From the NCBI RefSeq assembly GCF_020042665.1, contig NZ_CP083376.1, positions 2,330,001 through 2,394,000 of the forward strand: 64,000 nt of DNA, read 5' to 3'. Below the pieces are notes generated by a model. That model was not told where the DNA came from. It did not search any database and worked only from the letters and a program-made list of their open reading frames with translations. Below, one piece after another: positions 45,053 to 54,155 of the stretch. The DNA is from Pseudoxanthomonas sp. X-1. Lineage in GTDB: Bacteria; Pseudomonadota; Gammaproteobacteria; Xanthomonadales; Xanthomonadaceae. The first letter of the stretch is position 1, and the number at the start of each line of letters is the position of its first letter. The position numbers were made by a program, and so were the translations under genes.

Positions 45053-46216
45053 ATGACCGCCTCGATCCCCGCGTCTATTCATTCCTTTCGTCCGTTCGCC
45101 TGGACCGTGCTGCTGGCGGGCACGCTGGGCCTGGCCGCCTGCGGTGCGCGCCCCTCGCCGGCGTCGAAGGCGGCGCCGGTGGTTTCGGTACTGACGCTGC
45201 AGCCCGAGGCGCTGGCGCTGGAAACCGAACTGGCCGGCCGCACGGTGGCCTCCGAGGAATCCGAGGTGCGCCCGCAGGTGGACGGCGTGCTGCTCAAGCG
45301 GTTGTTCACCGAGGGCGAGACGGTCCAGGCCGGGCAACCGCTATTCCAGATCGAACCCACGCTCTACCAGGCCGCCAGCAACGAGGCCCGCGCCAACCTG
45401 GCCACCGCCGAGGCCGCCCTGGCCAGCGCGAAACTGCAGGCGCAGCGCTACCAGGTGCTGGGCAGGCAGCAGCTGATCGCCCAGCAGGATGTGGACGATG
45501 CCGACGCCGCCTACAAGCAGGCCGCGGCGACGGCGGAGGCCAGCCGCGCGGCGCTGGACACGGCGCGCACCCGCCTGCGCTTCGCCACGGTCACCGCGCC
45601 CATCACCGGGCGCGTCGGCCGCGCCCTGTTCACGCCCGGCGCGCTGGTGACCTCCGGCCAGGCCGATCCGCTGGCGCGCATCCAGAAGCTGGACCCGATG
45701 AACGTGGACATCACCCAGTCCAGCACCGACTACCTGGCGCTGCGCCGCGCGGTGGCCGCCGGCGGCGTGCAGCCGGCGACCACACCGGTGCGACTGAAGC
45801 TGGCCGACGGCAGCGACTACGCCGTGGCGGGGACGCTGGAATTCGCCGACATCGACGTGGACCAGGCCACCGGCAGCATCACCCTGCGCGCGCGCTTCCC
45901 CAACCCGGACGGCACGCTGCTGCCAGGCATGTACGTGCGGGCGCTGGTCGGACAGGGCGTGCGCCAGCAGGCGCTGCTGGTGCCGCAGGCGGCCGTGGAC
46001 CGCACCCCACGCGGCGAGGCGCAGGCCTGGGTGGTCGGCGCGAACGGCGTGGTGCACCAGCGCCAGTTCACCACCGTGCGCGCGGTCGGCAACCGCTGGC
46101 TGGTGGCCGAAGGCCTCAAGGCCGGCGACCGGATCGTCACCAGCGGCCGCCAGGACCTGCGCGACGGTGCCAGGGTGAGCGTCAAGCAGGCCGCCGCCAG
46201 CGCCGGACAGGGCTGA
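45053..46216 (+). CDS. RND efflux periplasmic adaptor lipoprotein (AcrA/MexA-like)
   Basis: 387-residue membrane-fusion protein. Lipobox LAAC near residue 30. Lipoyl/hairpin halves (EVRPQVDGVLLKRLFTEGET near 75 and ATVTAPITGRVGRALFTPGA near 190) flank an alpha-helical hairpin. Beta-barrel and membrane-proximal domains follow. It couples the inner-membrane pump to an outer-membrane channel. The pump gene follows after 7 bases, so the two form an operon. No regulator gene is adjacent. Confidence 0.95.
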   Translation: MTASIPASIHSFRPFAWTVLLAGTLGLAACGARPSPASKAAPVVSVLTLQPEALALETELAGRTVASEESEVRPQVDGVLLKRLFTEGETVQAGQPLFQIEPTLYQAASNEARANLATAEAALASAKLQAQRYQVLGRQQLIAQQDVDDADAAYKQAAATAEASRAALDTARTRLRFATVTAPITGRVGRALFTPGALVTSGQADPLARIQKLDPMNVDITQSSTDYLALRRAVAAGGVQPATTPVRLKLADGSDYAVAGTLEFADIDVDQATGSITLRARFPNPDGTLLPGMYVRALVGQGVRQQALLVPQAAVDRTPRGEAQAWVVGANGVVHQRQFTTVRAVGNRWLVAEGLKAGDRIVTSGRQDLRDGARVSVKQAAASAGQG

Positions 46217-46223
46217 GCGGCCG

Positions 46224-49200
46224 ATGCTGCCGCGCTTCTTCATCCACCGGCCCATCTTCGCGTGGGTGCTGGCGATCTGCATCATGGCCATGGGCGCGAT
46301 CGCCATCGCCACCCTGCCGGTCGAGCAGTACCCGGACATCGCCCCGCCGCAGGTGAACATCGCGGCCAACTACACCGGCGCCTCGGCCAAGACGGTCGAG
46401 GACAGCGTCACCCAGGTGATCGAGCAGCAGCTCAAGGGCATCGACCACCTGCTGTACTTCTCCTCGTCCAGTTCGTCCTCGGGTCAGTCGCGCATCAACG
46501 TGACCTTCGACCAGCGCGCCGACCCGGACATCGCCCAGGTGCAGGTGCAGAACGCGGTCAACCAGGCCGTCAACCGCCTGCCGCAGGAGGTGCAGCAGCA
46601 GGGCATCACCGTGTCCAAGTCGCAGGGCGACAGCCTGATGGTGGTGGCGCTGTACGACACCACGCGCAAGATGACGCGCGTGGATGTGTCCGACTTCCTG
46701 GTCAGCACGCTGCAGGACCCGATCAGCCGCATCAACGGCGTGGGCGAGGTCAACGTCTTCGGCGCCCAGTACGCGATGCGCGTGTGGCTGGACCCGCACC
46801 GCCTCAACGCCTACAGGCTGATGCCCAGCGACGTGCGCGCGGCGATCCAGGCGCAGAACACCCAGGTCACGGCCGGTGAGCTGGGCGCCCTGCCTGCGGT
46901 CGATGGCCAGTCGCTCAACGCTACGGTCACCGCGCAGTCGCGCCTGCAGACGCCCGAGCAGTTCCGCCAGATCATCCTGTCCACCCTGCCCAGCGGCGCC
47001 AGCGTGCGCCTAGGCGATGTGGCGCGGGTGGAGATCGGGGCGGAGAGTTACCAGAACAGCAGCTTCCTCAACGGCTATCCGGGCTCGGGCTTCTCGGTGT
47101 CGCTGGCCTCCGGCGCCAACGCGCTGGAGACCGCCGATGCGGTGCGCGCCGAGATCGAGCGGCTCAAGCCCACCTTCCCGCCCGGCGTGGAGGTGGCCTA
47201 CCCGCGCGACAACACGCCGTTCGTGCGGGTGTCGGTGGAAGGCGTGGTGCACACCCTGATCGAGGCCATCGTGCTGGTGGTCGTGGTGATGTATCTGTTC
47301 CTGCAGAACGCGCGCGCGACCCTGATCCCGGCGATCACCGTGCCGGTGGTGCTGCTGGGCACCTTCGGCGTGCTGGCACTGACCGGCTTCACCATCAACA
47401 CGCTGACGCTGTTCGCCATGGTGCTGGCCATCGGCCTGCTGGTGGACGATGCCATCGTGGTGGTGGAGAACGTCGAGCGGATCATGCACGAGGAGCACCT
47501 GCCGCCGCTGGAGGCCACCGAGAAGTCGATGGGCGAGATCACCGGCGCGCTGGTCGGCATCACCGTGGTGCTGGGCGCGGTGTTCCTGCCGATGGCGCTG
47601 TTCGGCGGCTCCACCGGCATCATCTACCGGCAGTTCTCCATCACCATCGCCTCGGCCATGGCGCTCTCCGCGCTGGTCGCGCTGACCCTGACGCCGGCCC
47701 TGTGCGCCACCCTGCTCAAGCCGGTGGAGAAGGAGCGCAGGCCGGGGCGGTTCTTCCAGTGGTTCAACCGCAGCGTCGAGCGCAGCCAGCACGCCTACCA
47801 GCGCCGGCTGAGTGTGCTGCTGACCCGTCCGAAGCGCTGGATGGCGCTGTACGCGCTGGTGGTGGCGGTCATGGCCGTGCTCTACCTGCGCATGCCGACC
47901 AGCTTCCTGCCGGTGGAGGACCAGGGCCAGCTGTCGGTGCAGTTCACCACGCCCGAAGGCACGACGATGGCCACCACCGAGGCGCTGGCCCATCGCATCA
48001 GCGACTACTTCCTGGACAAGGAGAAGGCCAACGTCGAGGCGGTGTTCCTGGTGGTGGGCCGCAACAACGCCGGCATCGGCCAGAACGCGGGCCAGGGCTT
48101 CCTGTCGCTCACGCCCTGGGGCGAGCGCGACCGCCACAACACGGCCGCGGCGATCATCGAGCGCGCCAACAGGTACTTCCGCGCCCACGAGGACGCGCGG
48201 ATCAACGTGCTCTCGCCGCCGGCGGTGCGCGGGCTTGGCCAGTCCAGCGGTTTCGAGCTGTGGATCCGCGATGCGCAGGGCAAGGGGCGCGAGGCGCTCG
48301 AGCAGGCGCAGCGCACGGTGCTGGAGAAGGCCGACGACGACCCGGCGCTGACCTCGGTACGGTTGAACGGCCTGGGCGACAAGGCGCAGCTGCAGCTGGA
48401 CATCGATCATGCCCAGGCCGGTGCGCTGGGCCTGGCGCAGTCGGACATCAACGCCACTTTGGCGGCGGCGTGGGGCGGCACCTACGTCAACGACTTCATC
48501 GACCGCGGCCGGGTCAAGCGCGTCTATATCCAGGGCGATGCGCCCTATCGCGCCGTGCCGGAGGATCTGGGCCAGTGGTACGTGCGCGGCGACACCGGGC
48601 AGATGGCGCCGTTCTCCAGCTTCGCCACCAGCCACTGGACGCGCGGCCCGCAGCTGCTGCAGCGCTTCAACGGGCTGTCGGCGCTGCAGCTGCAGGGCAG
48701 CGCGGCCGAAGGGCGCAGCTCGGGCGAGGCGATGGACAAGATGCAGGCGCTGGTGGACCAGCAGCCGGGCTTCGACCTGCAGTGGAGCGGCCTGTCCTAC
48801 CAGGAGCGGCTGTCCAGCAACCAGACGCTGTGGCTGTACGCGGCCTCGATCGCCTTCATCTTCCTGTGCCTGGCCGCGCTCTATGAGAGCTGGTCGATTC
48901 CGGCGGCGGTGCTGATGGTGATCCCGCTGGGCGTGCTGGGCACGGTCGTGGCGACGACGCTGGCCGGGTTCACCAACGACATCTATTTCCAGGTCGGCCT
49001 GCTGACCACGATCGGCCTGTCGGCCAAGAACGCGATCCTGATCGTGGAGTTCGCCGAGGCCGAACAGAAGGCGGGCCGTACGCCGATGGCCGCCGCGCTG
49101 GAAGGCGCGCGCCTGCGCCTGCGGCCGATCGTGATGACCTCGCTGGCCTTCGTCGCCGGCGTGATCCCGCTGGCCGTCGCCACTGGCGCCGGCGCCGCCA

Positions 49201-49343
49201 GCCGCCGCGAGATCGGCATCAGCGTGATCGGCGGCATGCTCTCCGGCACGCTCCTGGCGGTGCTGCTGGTGCCGCTGTTCTTCGTGCTGGTGCGCGGCAT
49301 GCGGCGCGAGCGCAAGGTGGAAGACGCGCAGGCTTTGGGTTGA
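46224..49343 (+). CDS. RND multidrug efflux pump permease (AcrB/MexB-like, HAE1)
   Basis: 1039-residue proton-driven trimeric exporter. The N-terminus FFIHRPIFAWVLAICIMAMG is typical. The proton-relay aspartate pair lies in AIGLLVDDAIVVVENVERIM near 407, and the essential lysine in GLSAKNAILIVEFAEAEQKA near 935. Large periplasmic loops have the docking and pore domains. The substrate range is not readable, but the family usually exports drugs, dyes and detergents. No TolC-like outer-membrane gene follows; a shared TolC elsewhere is likely. Confidence 0.96.
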   Translation: MLPRFFIHRPIFAWVLAICIMAMGAIAIATLPVEQYPDIAPPQVNIAANYTGASAKTVEDSVTQVIEQQLKGIDHLLYFSSSSSSSGQSRINVTFDQRADPDIAQVQVQNAVNQAVNRLPQEVQQQGITVSKSQGDSLMVVALYDTTRKMTRVDVSDFLVSTLQDPISRINGVGEVNVFGAQYAMRVWLDPHRLNAYRLMPSDVRAAIQAQNTQVTAGELGALPAVDGQSLNATVTAQSRLQTPEQFRQIILSTLPSGASVRLGDVARVEIGAESYQNSSFLNGYPGSGFSVSLASGANALETADAVRAEIERLKPTFPPGVEVAYPRDNTPFVRVSVEGVVHTLIEAIVLVVVVMYLFLQNARATLIPAITVPVVLLGTFGVLALTGFTINTLTLFAMVLAIGLLVDDAIVVVENVERIMHEEHLPPLEATEKSMGEITGALVGITVVLGAVFLPMALFGGSTGIIYRQFSITIASAMALSALVALTLTPALCATLLKPVEKERRPGRFFQWFNRSVERSQHAYQRRLSVLLTRPKRWMALYALVVAVMAVLYLRMPTSFLPVEDQGQLSVQFTTPEGTTMATTEALAHRISDYFLDKEKANVEAVFLVVGRNNAGIGQNAGQGFLSLTPWGERDRHNTAAAIIERANRYFRAHEDARINVLSPPAVRGLGQSSGFELWIRDAQGKGREALEQAQRTVLEKADDDPALTSVRLNGLGDKAQLQLDIDHAQAGALGLAQSDINATLAAAWGGTYVNDFIDRGRVKRVYIQGDAPYRAVPEDLGQWYVRGDTGQMAPFSSFATSHWTRGPQLLQRFNGLSALQLQGSAAEGRSSGEAMDKMQALVDQQPGFDLQWSGLSYQERLSSNQTLWLYAASIAFIFLCLAALYESWSIPAAVLMVIPLGVLGTVVATTLAGFTNDIYFQVGLLTTIGLSAKNAILIVEFAEAEQKAGRTPMAAALEGARLRLRPIVMTSLAFVAGVIPLAVATGAGAASRREIGISVIGGMLSGTLLAVLLVPLFFVLVRGMRRERKVEDAQALG

Positions 49344-49678
49344 TCCCGCAGGCCCAGGGTCGATCCTGCACCCAGCGTTGAGCCGGTCGGCTCAGCAGTG
49401 AGCAACAGGGCGCAGGGTCCGCCCCTCCCCTTGCGCAGCAAGGGGAGGCTGGGAGGGGGTCGGATCAGGTCACGGCAGTGCCTGGCTTGGACACCGATAC
49501 CAGCAACCCCGACAAAGCGCGGGGGCTGGAGGCTTCAGGCTCCCCACGAAGAACACCCCTCCCCAACCCTTCCTTTCGCCTGCGGCGAAAGGGAGAGGGC
49601 AGAAGCTTCTGTGCCCACGTAACTACCGCACGTGCGTGCCGATCGAATCCGCTCAAGCCGATTGGACCGGAATGCGGC
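49344..49678. repeat. Intergenic region with two GC-rich inverted repeats
   Basis: 335 bases between the RND operon and a LysR stop. First hairpin 49424-49448: CCTCCCCTT/AAGGGGAGG with a 7-base loop. Second hairpin 49572-49592: CCTTTCGCC/GGCGAAAGG with a 3-base loop. Both are preceded by a CCCCTCCCC tract. They resemble the element at 60661-60753 and are probably one family of REP-like elements. No gene is visible. Confidence 0.65.
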
Positions 49679-50581
49679 TTACGGGGCGTGCGCGGGTGCG
49701 AAGCGTTCGACGAGGAAGTCGACGAAGGCGCGCACCAGCAGCGAGGCCTGGCGGTGCTGGGGATAGAGGGCGTTCATCGCGCTGGGGGCCGGTTCGAATT
49801 CCTCCAGCACCGGCACCAGCCGGCCATCGGCCAGGCCATCGTCCAGCAGGAAGGCCGGCAGGTGCACCAGGCCGTGGCCGGCGAGCGCGGCCTGCACCAG
49901 CACTTCGCCGTTGTTGGCGTGCAGGCGGCCGGACACTTCCACCGACAGCGCGCGGCCTTCGCGCGCGTAGTGCCACTGGCTGGTGCGGCCGTGGCCGTAC
50001 AGCAGGCAGGCGTGGTCGCGCAGCTGCGCGGGCTGGTGCGGCGTGCCGGCCCGCTGCAGGTAGGCGGGGCTGGCGCAGGTGACCATGCGCAGCGCGCCCA
50101 GGCGCCGGGCCACCAGCGTGGACTCGGCCACCGCGCCGATGCGCAGCGCCACGTCGAACCCCTCGCCCACCAGGTCGACCGCGCGGTCGCTGAGCTCCAG
50201 CTCCACGCTGACCTCTGGATAGTCGGCGAGGAAGGCCGGCAGCACCGGTCCCAGGTGCAGGGTGCCGAAGGACATCGGCGCGCTGATGCGCAGCGTGCCG
50301 CGCGGGCGCGCCCCACCCTGCTGGCAGATGGCCATTTCGGCCTGGTCCACGGCGGCGACGATCTCGCGCGCGTGTTCCAGATAGGCCAGGCCCAGCGGCG
50401 TGGGGCTGAGCTTGCGCGTGGTGCGGTTGAGCAGGCGCACGCCCAGGCGCGCCTCCAGCGCGGCGATGCGCCGGCTGACCAGCTGCTTGGAGGTGCCCAC
50501 GCGCTCGGCCGCGGCGGTGAAGCTGCCGGTGTCCACCACTTCCTGGAACACACGCATGTCTTCGAGTGCGTTGATTGTCAT
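49679..50581 (-). CDS. LysR family transcriptional regulator
   Basis: 300-residue regulator with an N-terminal HTH (MRVFQEVVDTGSFTAAAERV, LEARLGVRLLNRTTRKL) and a LysR effector domain of the aliphatic/aromatic sensing type. The start at 50581 lies in an AT-rich gap of 121 bases shared with the divergent pirin gene. An internal ATG at 50557 is an alternative start. LysR-pirin divergent pairs are widespread, and the LysR probably activates pirin under oxidative or electrophile stress. Confidence 0.93.
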   Translation of the reverse strand: MTINALEDMRVFQEVVDTGSFTAAAERVGTSKQLVSRRIAALEARLGVRLLNRTTRKLSPTPLGLAYLEHAREIVAAVDQAEMAICQQGGARPRGTLRISAPMSFGTLHLGPVLPAFLADYPEVSVELELSDRAVDLVGEGFDVALRIGAVAESTLVARRLGALRMVTCASPAYLQRAGTPHQPAQLRDHACLLYGHGRTSQWHYAREGRALSVEVSGRLHANNGEVLVQAALAGHGLVHLPAFLLDDGLADGRLVPVLEEFEPAPSAMNALYPQHRQASLLVRAFVDFLVERFAPAHAP

Positions 50582-50702
50582 CTCTGTGCTGACAGTATTT
50601 CCATCAAAGACTGATTTATAGCATTCAATGGCGACAGTAGGATGCTCCCACGGTGAGGCCCAGCCCTCATCTCCCATCCAGAACAACAGCGAGGCGTACC
50701 CC

Positions 50703-51425
50703 ATGCACGACATCATCCGGGCCGACAAGCGCGGCGTCGCCAACCACGGCTGGCTCAACTCGCGCCACACGTTTTCCTTCGGCCACTACTACAACCCGCA
50801 GTTCGTCGGCTTCTCCGACCTGCGCGTGATCAATGACGACCGCGTGTCCCCGGGCCAGGGCTTCGGCACCCATCCGCACCGCGACATGGAGATCTTCTCC
50901 TACGTGCTGGAAGGCGCGCTGGCGCACAAGGACTCCATGGGCAGCGGCTCGGTCATCCGCCCGGGCGACGTGCAGCTGATGAGCGCCGGCTCCGGCGTGG
51001 CGCACAGCGAGTTCAACGGCTCGGATCGTGAGAACGTGCACTTCCTGCAGATCTGGATCGTGCCCAACGTGACCGGCGCGCCGCCGCGCTACCAGGAGAA
51101 GTCCTTCCCGGAGGCCGAGAAGCGCGGCCGCCTGCGGTTGATCATCTCGCCCGATGGCGCGCAGGGCTCGCTGGAGATCCGCCAGGACGCGCGCGTCTAC
51201 GCCGGCCTGTTCGACGGCGAGGAGAGCGCCTTGCTGACGCTGGGCGACGATCGCCACGCCTATGTCCACGTGGCCCGCGGTTCGATCGAGCTCGACGGCC
51301 AGGCCCTGCACGAGGGCGACGGCGTGCGTGTGCGCGATGCCGGCACGCTGAGCCTGGCCAAGGGCCAGGGCGCCGAAGTGCTGGTGTTCGACCTGCGCCC
51401 CAACGAGGTGCCGGGCCTGAACTGA
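50703..51425 (+). CDS. Pirin family protein (YhhW-like, quercetin 2,3-dioxygenase type)
   Basis: 240-residue bicupin. The N-terminal cupin has the metal-binding set HPHRDMEIFSYVLEG (two His, Glu) and later GSGVAHSEFNGS. The C-terminal cupin domain lacks a metal site. The length and the opening RADKRGVANHGWLNSRHTFSF match E. coli YhhW, which has quercetinase activity in vitro; the physiological role is uncertain. GCGAGG precedes the start. Divergent from the LysR gene. Confidence 0.94.
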   Translation: MHDIIRADKRGVANHGWLNSRHTFSFGHYYNPQFVGFSDLRVINDDRVSPGQGFGTHPHRDMEIFSYVLEGALAHKDSMGSGSVIRPGDVQLMSAGSGVAHSEFNGSDRENVHFLQIWIVPNVTGAPPRYQEKSFPEAEKRGRLRLIISPDGAQGSLEIRQDARVYAGLFDGEESALLTLGDDRHAYVHVARGSIELDGQALHEGDGVRVRDAGTLSLAKGQGAEVLVFDLRPNEVPGLN

Positions 51426-51494
51426 AGCCCGGCGGCTTGAACGCTGCGGCCCGCCGCGTGTGCCCCCAGGGGCCACGCGGCGGGTCGCTTTGCG

Positions 51495-51944
51495 TCAGCC
51501 CCAGCGGCACACCTTGAACACCGCCGCATCCCAGCGCGAGGCATCGTCGAAGGACCAGTGAAGGCCGCGCCGCGCATGGGCCGCGGCGCGCGCCGCGCGG
51601 GCGCGCTCGCAGGCATCGGCCCTCGGGATCCGCACCGGCGCCTGCCTCGACCTGGCGCCACGCGCGGAGCGTGCCCGCGAGGTGGCGCGAGGTGCGGCCT
51701 TGGCCAGCGAGGCCTGCCAGGCCTTCCGCGTCACTTCGATCCTGCGCTGCGCCTCGTCCCGGTCCAGGGGCGGGCCCGGCACGGCGACCAGCTCGGCCCG
51801 CACCCAGGTCTGCAGCGGCAGGCCGGCGCAGGGCGCCTCCTGATAGGCCACGCCTTGCGCGGCGGCGCAGCGATGGACCGCCTGTGCCCCGGCGTGGTCG
51901 GCGGCCAGGCTCAACAGCAGCAACAGCGCGCATCGGTGTCGCAT
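51495..51944 (-). CDS. Secreted DUF4124-like hypothetical protein
   Basis: 149 residues with a signal peptide (ALLLLLSLAADHAGAQ). The mature N-terminus AVHRCAAAQGVAYQEAPCAG fits the DUF4124 pattern of a short conserved beta motif with two cysteines, typical of xanthomonad periplasmic proteins. A basic, arginine-rich helical middle and a tryptophan-rich end (HWSFDDASRWDAAVF) follow, with a final cysteine. Function unknown. No partner gene is evident. Confidence 0.75.
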   Translation of the reverse strand: MRHRCALLLLLSLAADHAGAQAVHRCAAAQGVAYQEAPCAGLPLQTWVRAELVAVPGPPLDRDEAQRRIEVTRKAWQASLAKAAPRATSRARSARGARSRQAPVRIPRADACERARAARAAAHARRGLHWSFDDASRWDAAVFKVCRWG

Positions 51945-52262
51945 TGTCTCGTCCCTCGGTGTCCGGAGGGCCTCAGGCTCGCGCGTGGCGCTGCCCCAGC
52001 CCATCGGACAACGCCGCCGGCGGGCGTCGGAAGGTGCCGCCCTGCATCCGCGCCGCCGTCGCCGACGTAATCCCCGGTGTCGCCCCCGGAGCCGATGCCG
52101 ATGTCTGCCGTCTTGAAGCCCTTGTTGGACGCGTACACGATCCCGGCTTCGGCATGCCCCCCCATGCTGCTGACGCGCCATGCGCACTGAGCCTGTCATG
52201 GTCATCGCGCCTGCCGTGCCGGAGCGACGGCACGTTCCCCTGGATTGTGGAGGAAACGCGAC
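51945..52262. other. Unassigned intergenic stretch
   Basis: About 318 bases between the DUF4124 and DUF4345 genes. A - strand open frame (51911-52165) gives a glycine/aspartate-rich peptide without a ribosome binding site or known domain. I do not accept it as a gene. Promoters for both flanking genes must lie here; nothing else stands out. Confidence 0.4.
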
Positions 52263-52643
52263 ATGGTCAATGCCTACCTGTGGCTCAACGCGCTGCTCTA
52301 CATCGCCCTGGCGCTGTGGTGCACTCTGGCGCCTGACAGCACCGCGCAGGCGGTGGGATTCACCGGGCTCACGCCGGCCGGTCAGACCGAGTTCCTGGCG
52401 GTCTATGGCGGCATGGAGTTCGGCATCGGGCTGCTGTTCGCCTACTTCGCGCGCAGCCGGCAGCCGCGCAACGGCCTGGTCCTGGCCCTGCTCTTCTATG
52501 CGCCCATCGTGGCCTGGCGCGCCTATGCCATCGCGCGCTACGGGCTGCCGGGCGGCACGACCCTGGGGCTGGTGGTGGGCGAATGGCTGCTCCTGCTCGC
52601 CGGAGCGGGACTGTTCCTGTGGCAGCGCAACCGGGCCGGGTGA
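52263..52643 (+). CDS. DUF4345 family membrane protein
   Basis: 126-residue inner-membrane protein with four hydrophobic segments. It matches the DUF4345 layout, with LWLNALLYIALALWCTLAP at the start, then EFLAVYGGMEFGIGLLF, then a terminal helix. Function unknown. GGAGGAA lies seven to eight bases before the ATG. It stands 79 bases upstream of the ECF sigma gene on the same strand and may or may not share its transcript. Confidence 0.82.
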   Translation: MVNAYLWLNALLYIALALWCTLAPDSTAQAVGFTGLTPAGQTEFLAVYGGMEFGIGLLFAYFARSRQPRNGLVLALLFYAPIVAWRAYAIARYGLPGGTTLGLVVGEWLLLLAGAGLFLWQRNRAG

Positions 52644-52722
52644 ACGTGTCGAGACCGCATTAACGGGGCGCCCCGTAGGATCTGCCGCACTTTCCGCCCC
52701 CTCTCCAGAAGACGCGCGCCGC

Positions 52723-53292
52723 ATGGCGGATTTCCCCGAACGCGACATCCAGGCCGACGATGCCGACCAGCTACTGCTGGCCACGGCCCGCGGCGACCAT
52801 CTTGCGTTCGAGCGCCTGTACAAGGCGACTTCGCCGCGCCTGTACGCCGTGTGCCTGCGCGTGCTGACCCAGCGCAGCGAGGCCGAGGACGTGCTGCAGG
52901 AGGTCTACACCAATGTCTGGCGCAAGGCGGTGCAGTTCGATCCGGGCAAGGCCGGCGCGCTGACCTGGCTGTCGATGCTGGCGCGCAACCGCGCCATCGA
53001 CCGCCTGCGCGCTGGTCGCAACGAGCGCCAGTCGGTTCCCATCGACCTGGGGCCTGAGCTGGTCGACGACGCCCCCGGCGCCGAACAGCTCGCCGACGCC
53101 GCCCTGGAGGCCCACGGCCTGGACGTCTGCCTGGAGGAACTGGAGCCGCAGCGGCGCACGCTGATCCGCACCGCCTTCTTCGAGGGCTGTACCTACGAGG
53201 AGCTGGCCACGCGCAGCCAGACCCCGCTGGGCACGGTGAAGAGCTGGATCCGCCGCAGCCTGGCCAAGCTCAAGGCGTGCCTGGAACGATGA
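52723..53292 (+). CDS. ECF RNA polymerase sigma factor (SigK/RpoE-like)
   Basis: 189-residue group IV sigma factor. Region 2 (residues 20-95: FERLYKATSPRLYAVCLRVL, then EDVLQEVYTNVWRKA) binds core polymerase and the -10 element. Region 4 (130-189: TYEELATRSQTPLGTVKSWI) binds -35. It lacks a fused C-terminal extension. The stop overlaps the anti-sigma start as ATGA, a standard sigma/anti-sigma arrangement. By position it probably drives itself and the lipid-modification genes downstream. Confidence 0.95.
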   Translation: MADFPERDIQADDADQLLLATARGDHLAFERLYKATSPRLYAVCLRVLTQRSEAEDVLQEVYTNVWRKAVQFDPGKAGALTWLSMLARNRAIDRLRAGRNERQSVPIDLGPELVDDAPGAEQLADAALEAHGLDVCLEELEPQRRTLIRTAFFEGCTYEELATRSQTPLGTVKSWIRRSLAKLKACLER

Positions 53293-54092
53293 ACACTCGC
53301 GCCGACACCTTCGAACAGGATCCGCCGGACCACGGGCCACAGGCCGGCGAGTACGTGCTGGGCGTGCTCGACCAGGCGCAGCGGGCGCAGGTGCAAGCGC
53401 GCATCGCCCACGATCCGGCATTCGCCGCCGAGGTGGCGCAATGGGAGGCGCATCTGGCGCCGCTGCTCGAAGAGCTGCAGCCGGTGGCGGTGCCCGACTA
53501 TGTCTGGGCGCGGCTGCGGGCTGCGCTGGCGCTGCCCGACGCGGCCGTGATGCCCGCCTCGTCCGCGACCACGGCCGCCCCGACCGGCTTCTGGAACAAC
53601 CTGGGCCTGTGGCGCAGCGTCGGCATCGGCAGCCTGGCCACCGCCGTGGTGGCGGTGCTGGCGCTGGTGTCCACCCTGCGCAACGTGCCGCCGGCCCCGC
53701 AGCCGCCGCCGGTGGCGCAGCAGTCGCCCGCGGCCAGTGGCATGCCGCAGATGGTCTCCACCCTGGCCCAGGACGACGGCAGCACCGGCTACGTGGCGAC
53801 CATGGACGCACGCAATGGGCGGATGACCATCATGCCGATGCAGCCGATGCACCAGGACGGGCGCGTGCCGGAGCTGTGGATCATCCCCAAGGGCGGCAAG
53901 CCGATCTCGATGGGCGTGATGGATCCCGAGCACCCGGTCGAGCATGTCCTGCCCGAGCCGATGCGCAAGCTGCTGCGCGCCGACGCCCTGCTGGCCGTGA
54001 CGATGGAACCGCCAGGCGGCGCCCCGGGCGGCGTGGCCACCGGCCCGGTCGTCGCCAAGGGCGCCATCACCGCGCTGACGCTGGGCAGCTGA
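53289..54092 (+). CDS. RskA-type transmembrane anti-sigma factor
   Basis: 267 residues. The cytosolic N-terminal sigma-binding part (residues 20-90: QAGEYVLGVLDQAQRAQVQA, then AEVAQWEAHLAPLLEEL) matches anti-sigma-K/RskA. There is one membrane helix at about 112-133 (VGIGSLATAVVAVLALVSTL) and a periplasmic domain rich in Met/Pro (MTIMPMQPMHQDGRVPELWI). No zinc HxxxCxxC motif is present, so it is not a ChrR/ZAS type. It inhibits the adjacent sigma factor until a signal, probably periplasmic, releases it. Confidence 0.93.
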   Translation: MNTRADTFEQDPPDHGPQAGEYVLGVLDQAQRAQVQARIAHDPAFAAEVAQWEAHLAPLLEELQPVAVPDYVWARLRAALALPDAAVMPASSATTAAPTGFWNNLGLWRSVGIGSLATAVVAVLALVSTLRNVPPAPQPPPVAQQSPAASGMPQMVSTLAQDDGSTGYVATMDARNGRMTIMPMQPMHQDGRVPELWIIPKGGKPISMGVMDPEHPVEHVLPEPMRKLLRADALLAVTMEPPGGAPGGVATGPVVAKGAITALTLGS

Positions 54093-54155
54093 CCCCTGCA
54101 TCCGGGAGGGTGCGTGCCACGTACATCTCCTCACGCCTTGCCTGAAGGAGTCTTC

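Noticed and set aside
51911..52165. 84-residue - strand frame with a glycine/aspartate-rich start
   Set aside because: No ribosome binding site, overlaps the start of the DUF4124 gene, and the second half is proline/arginine-rich as in shadow frames; no family recognised.
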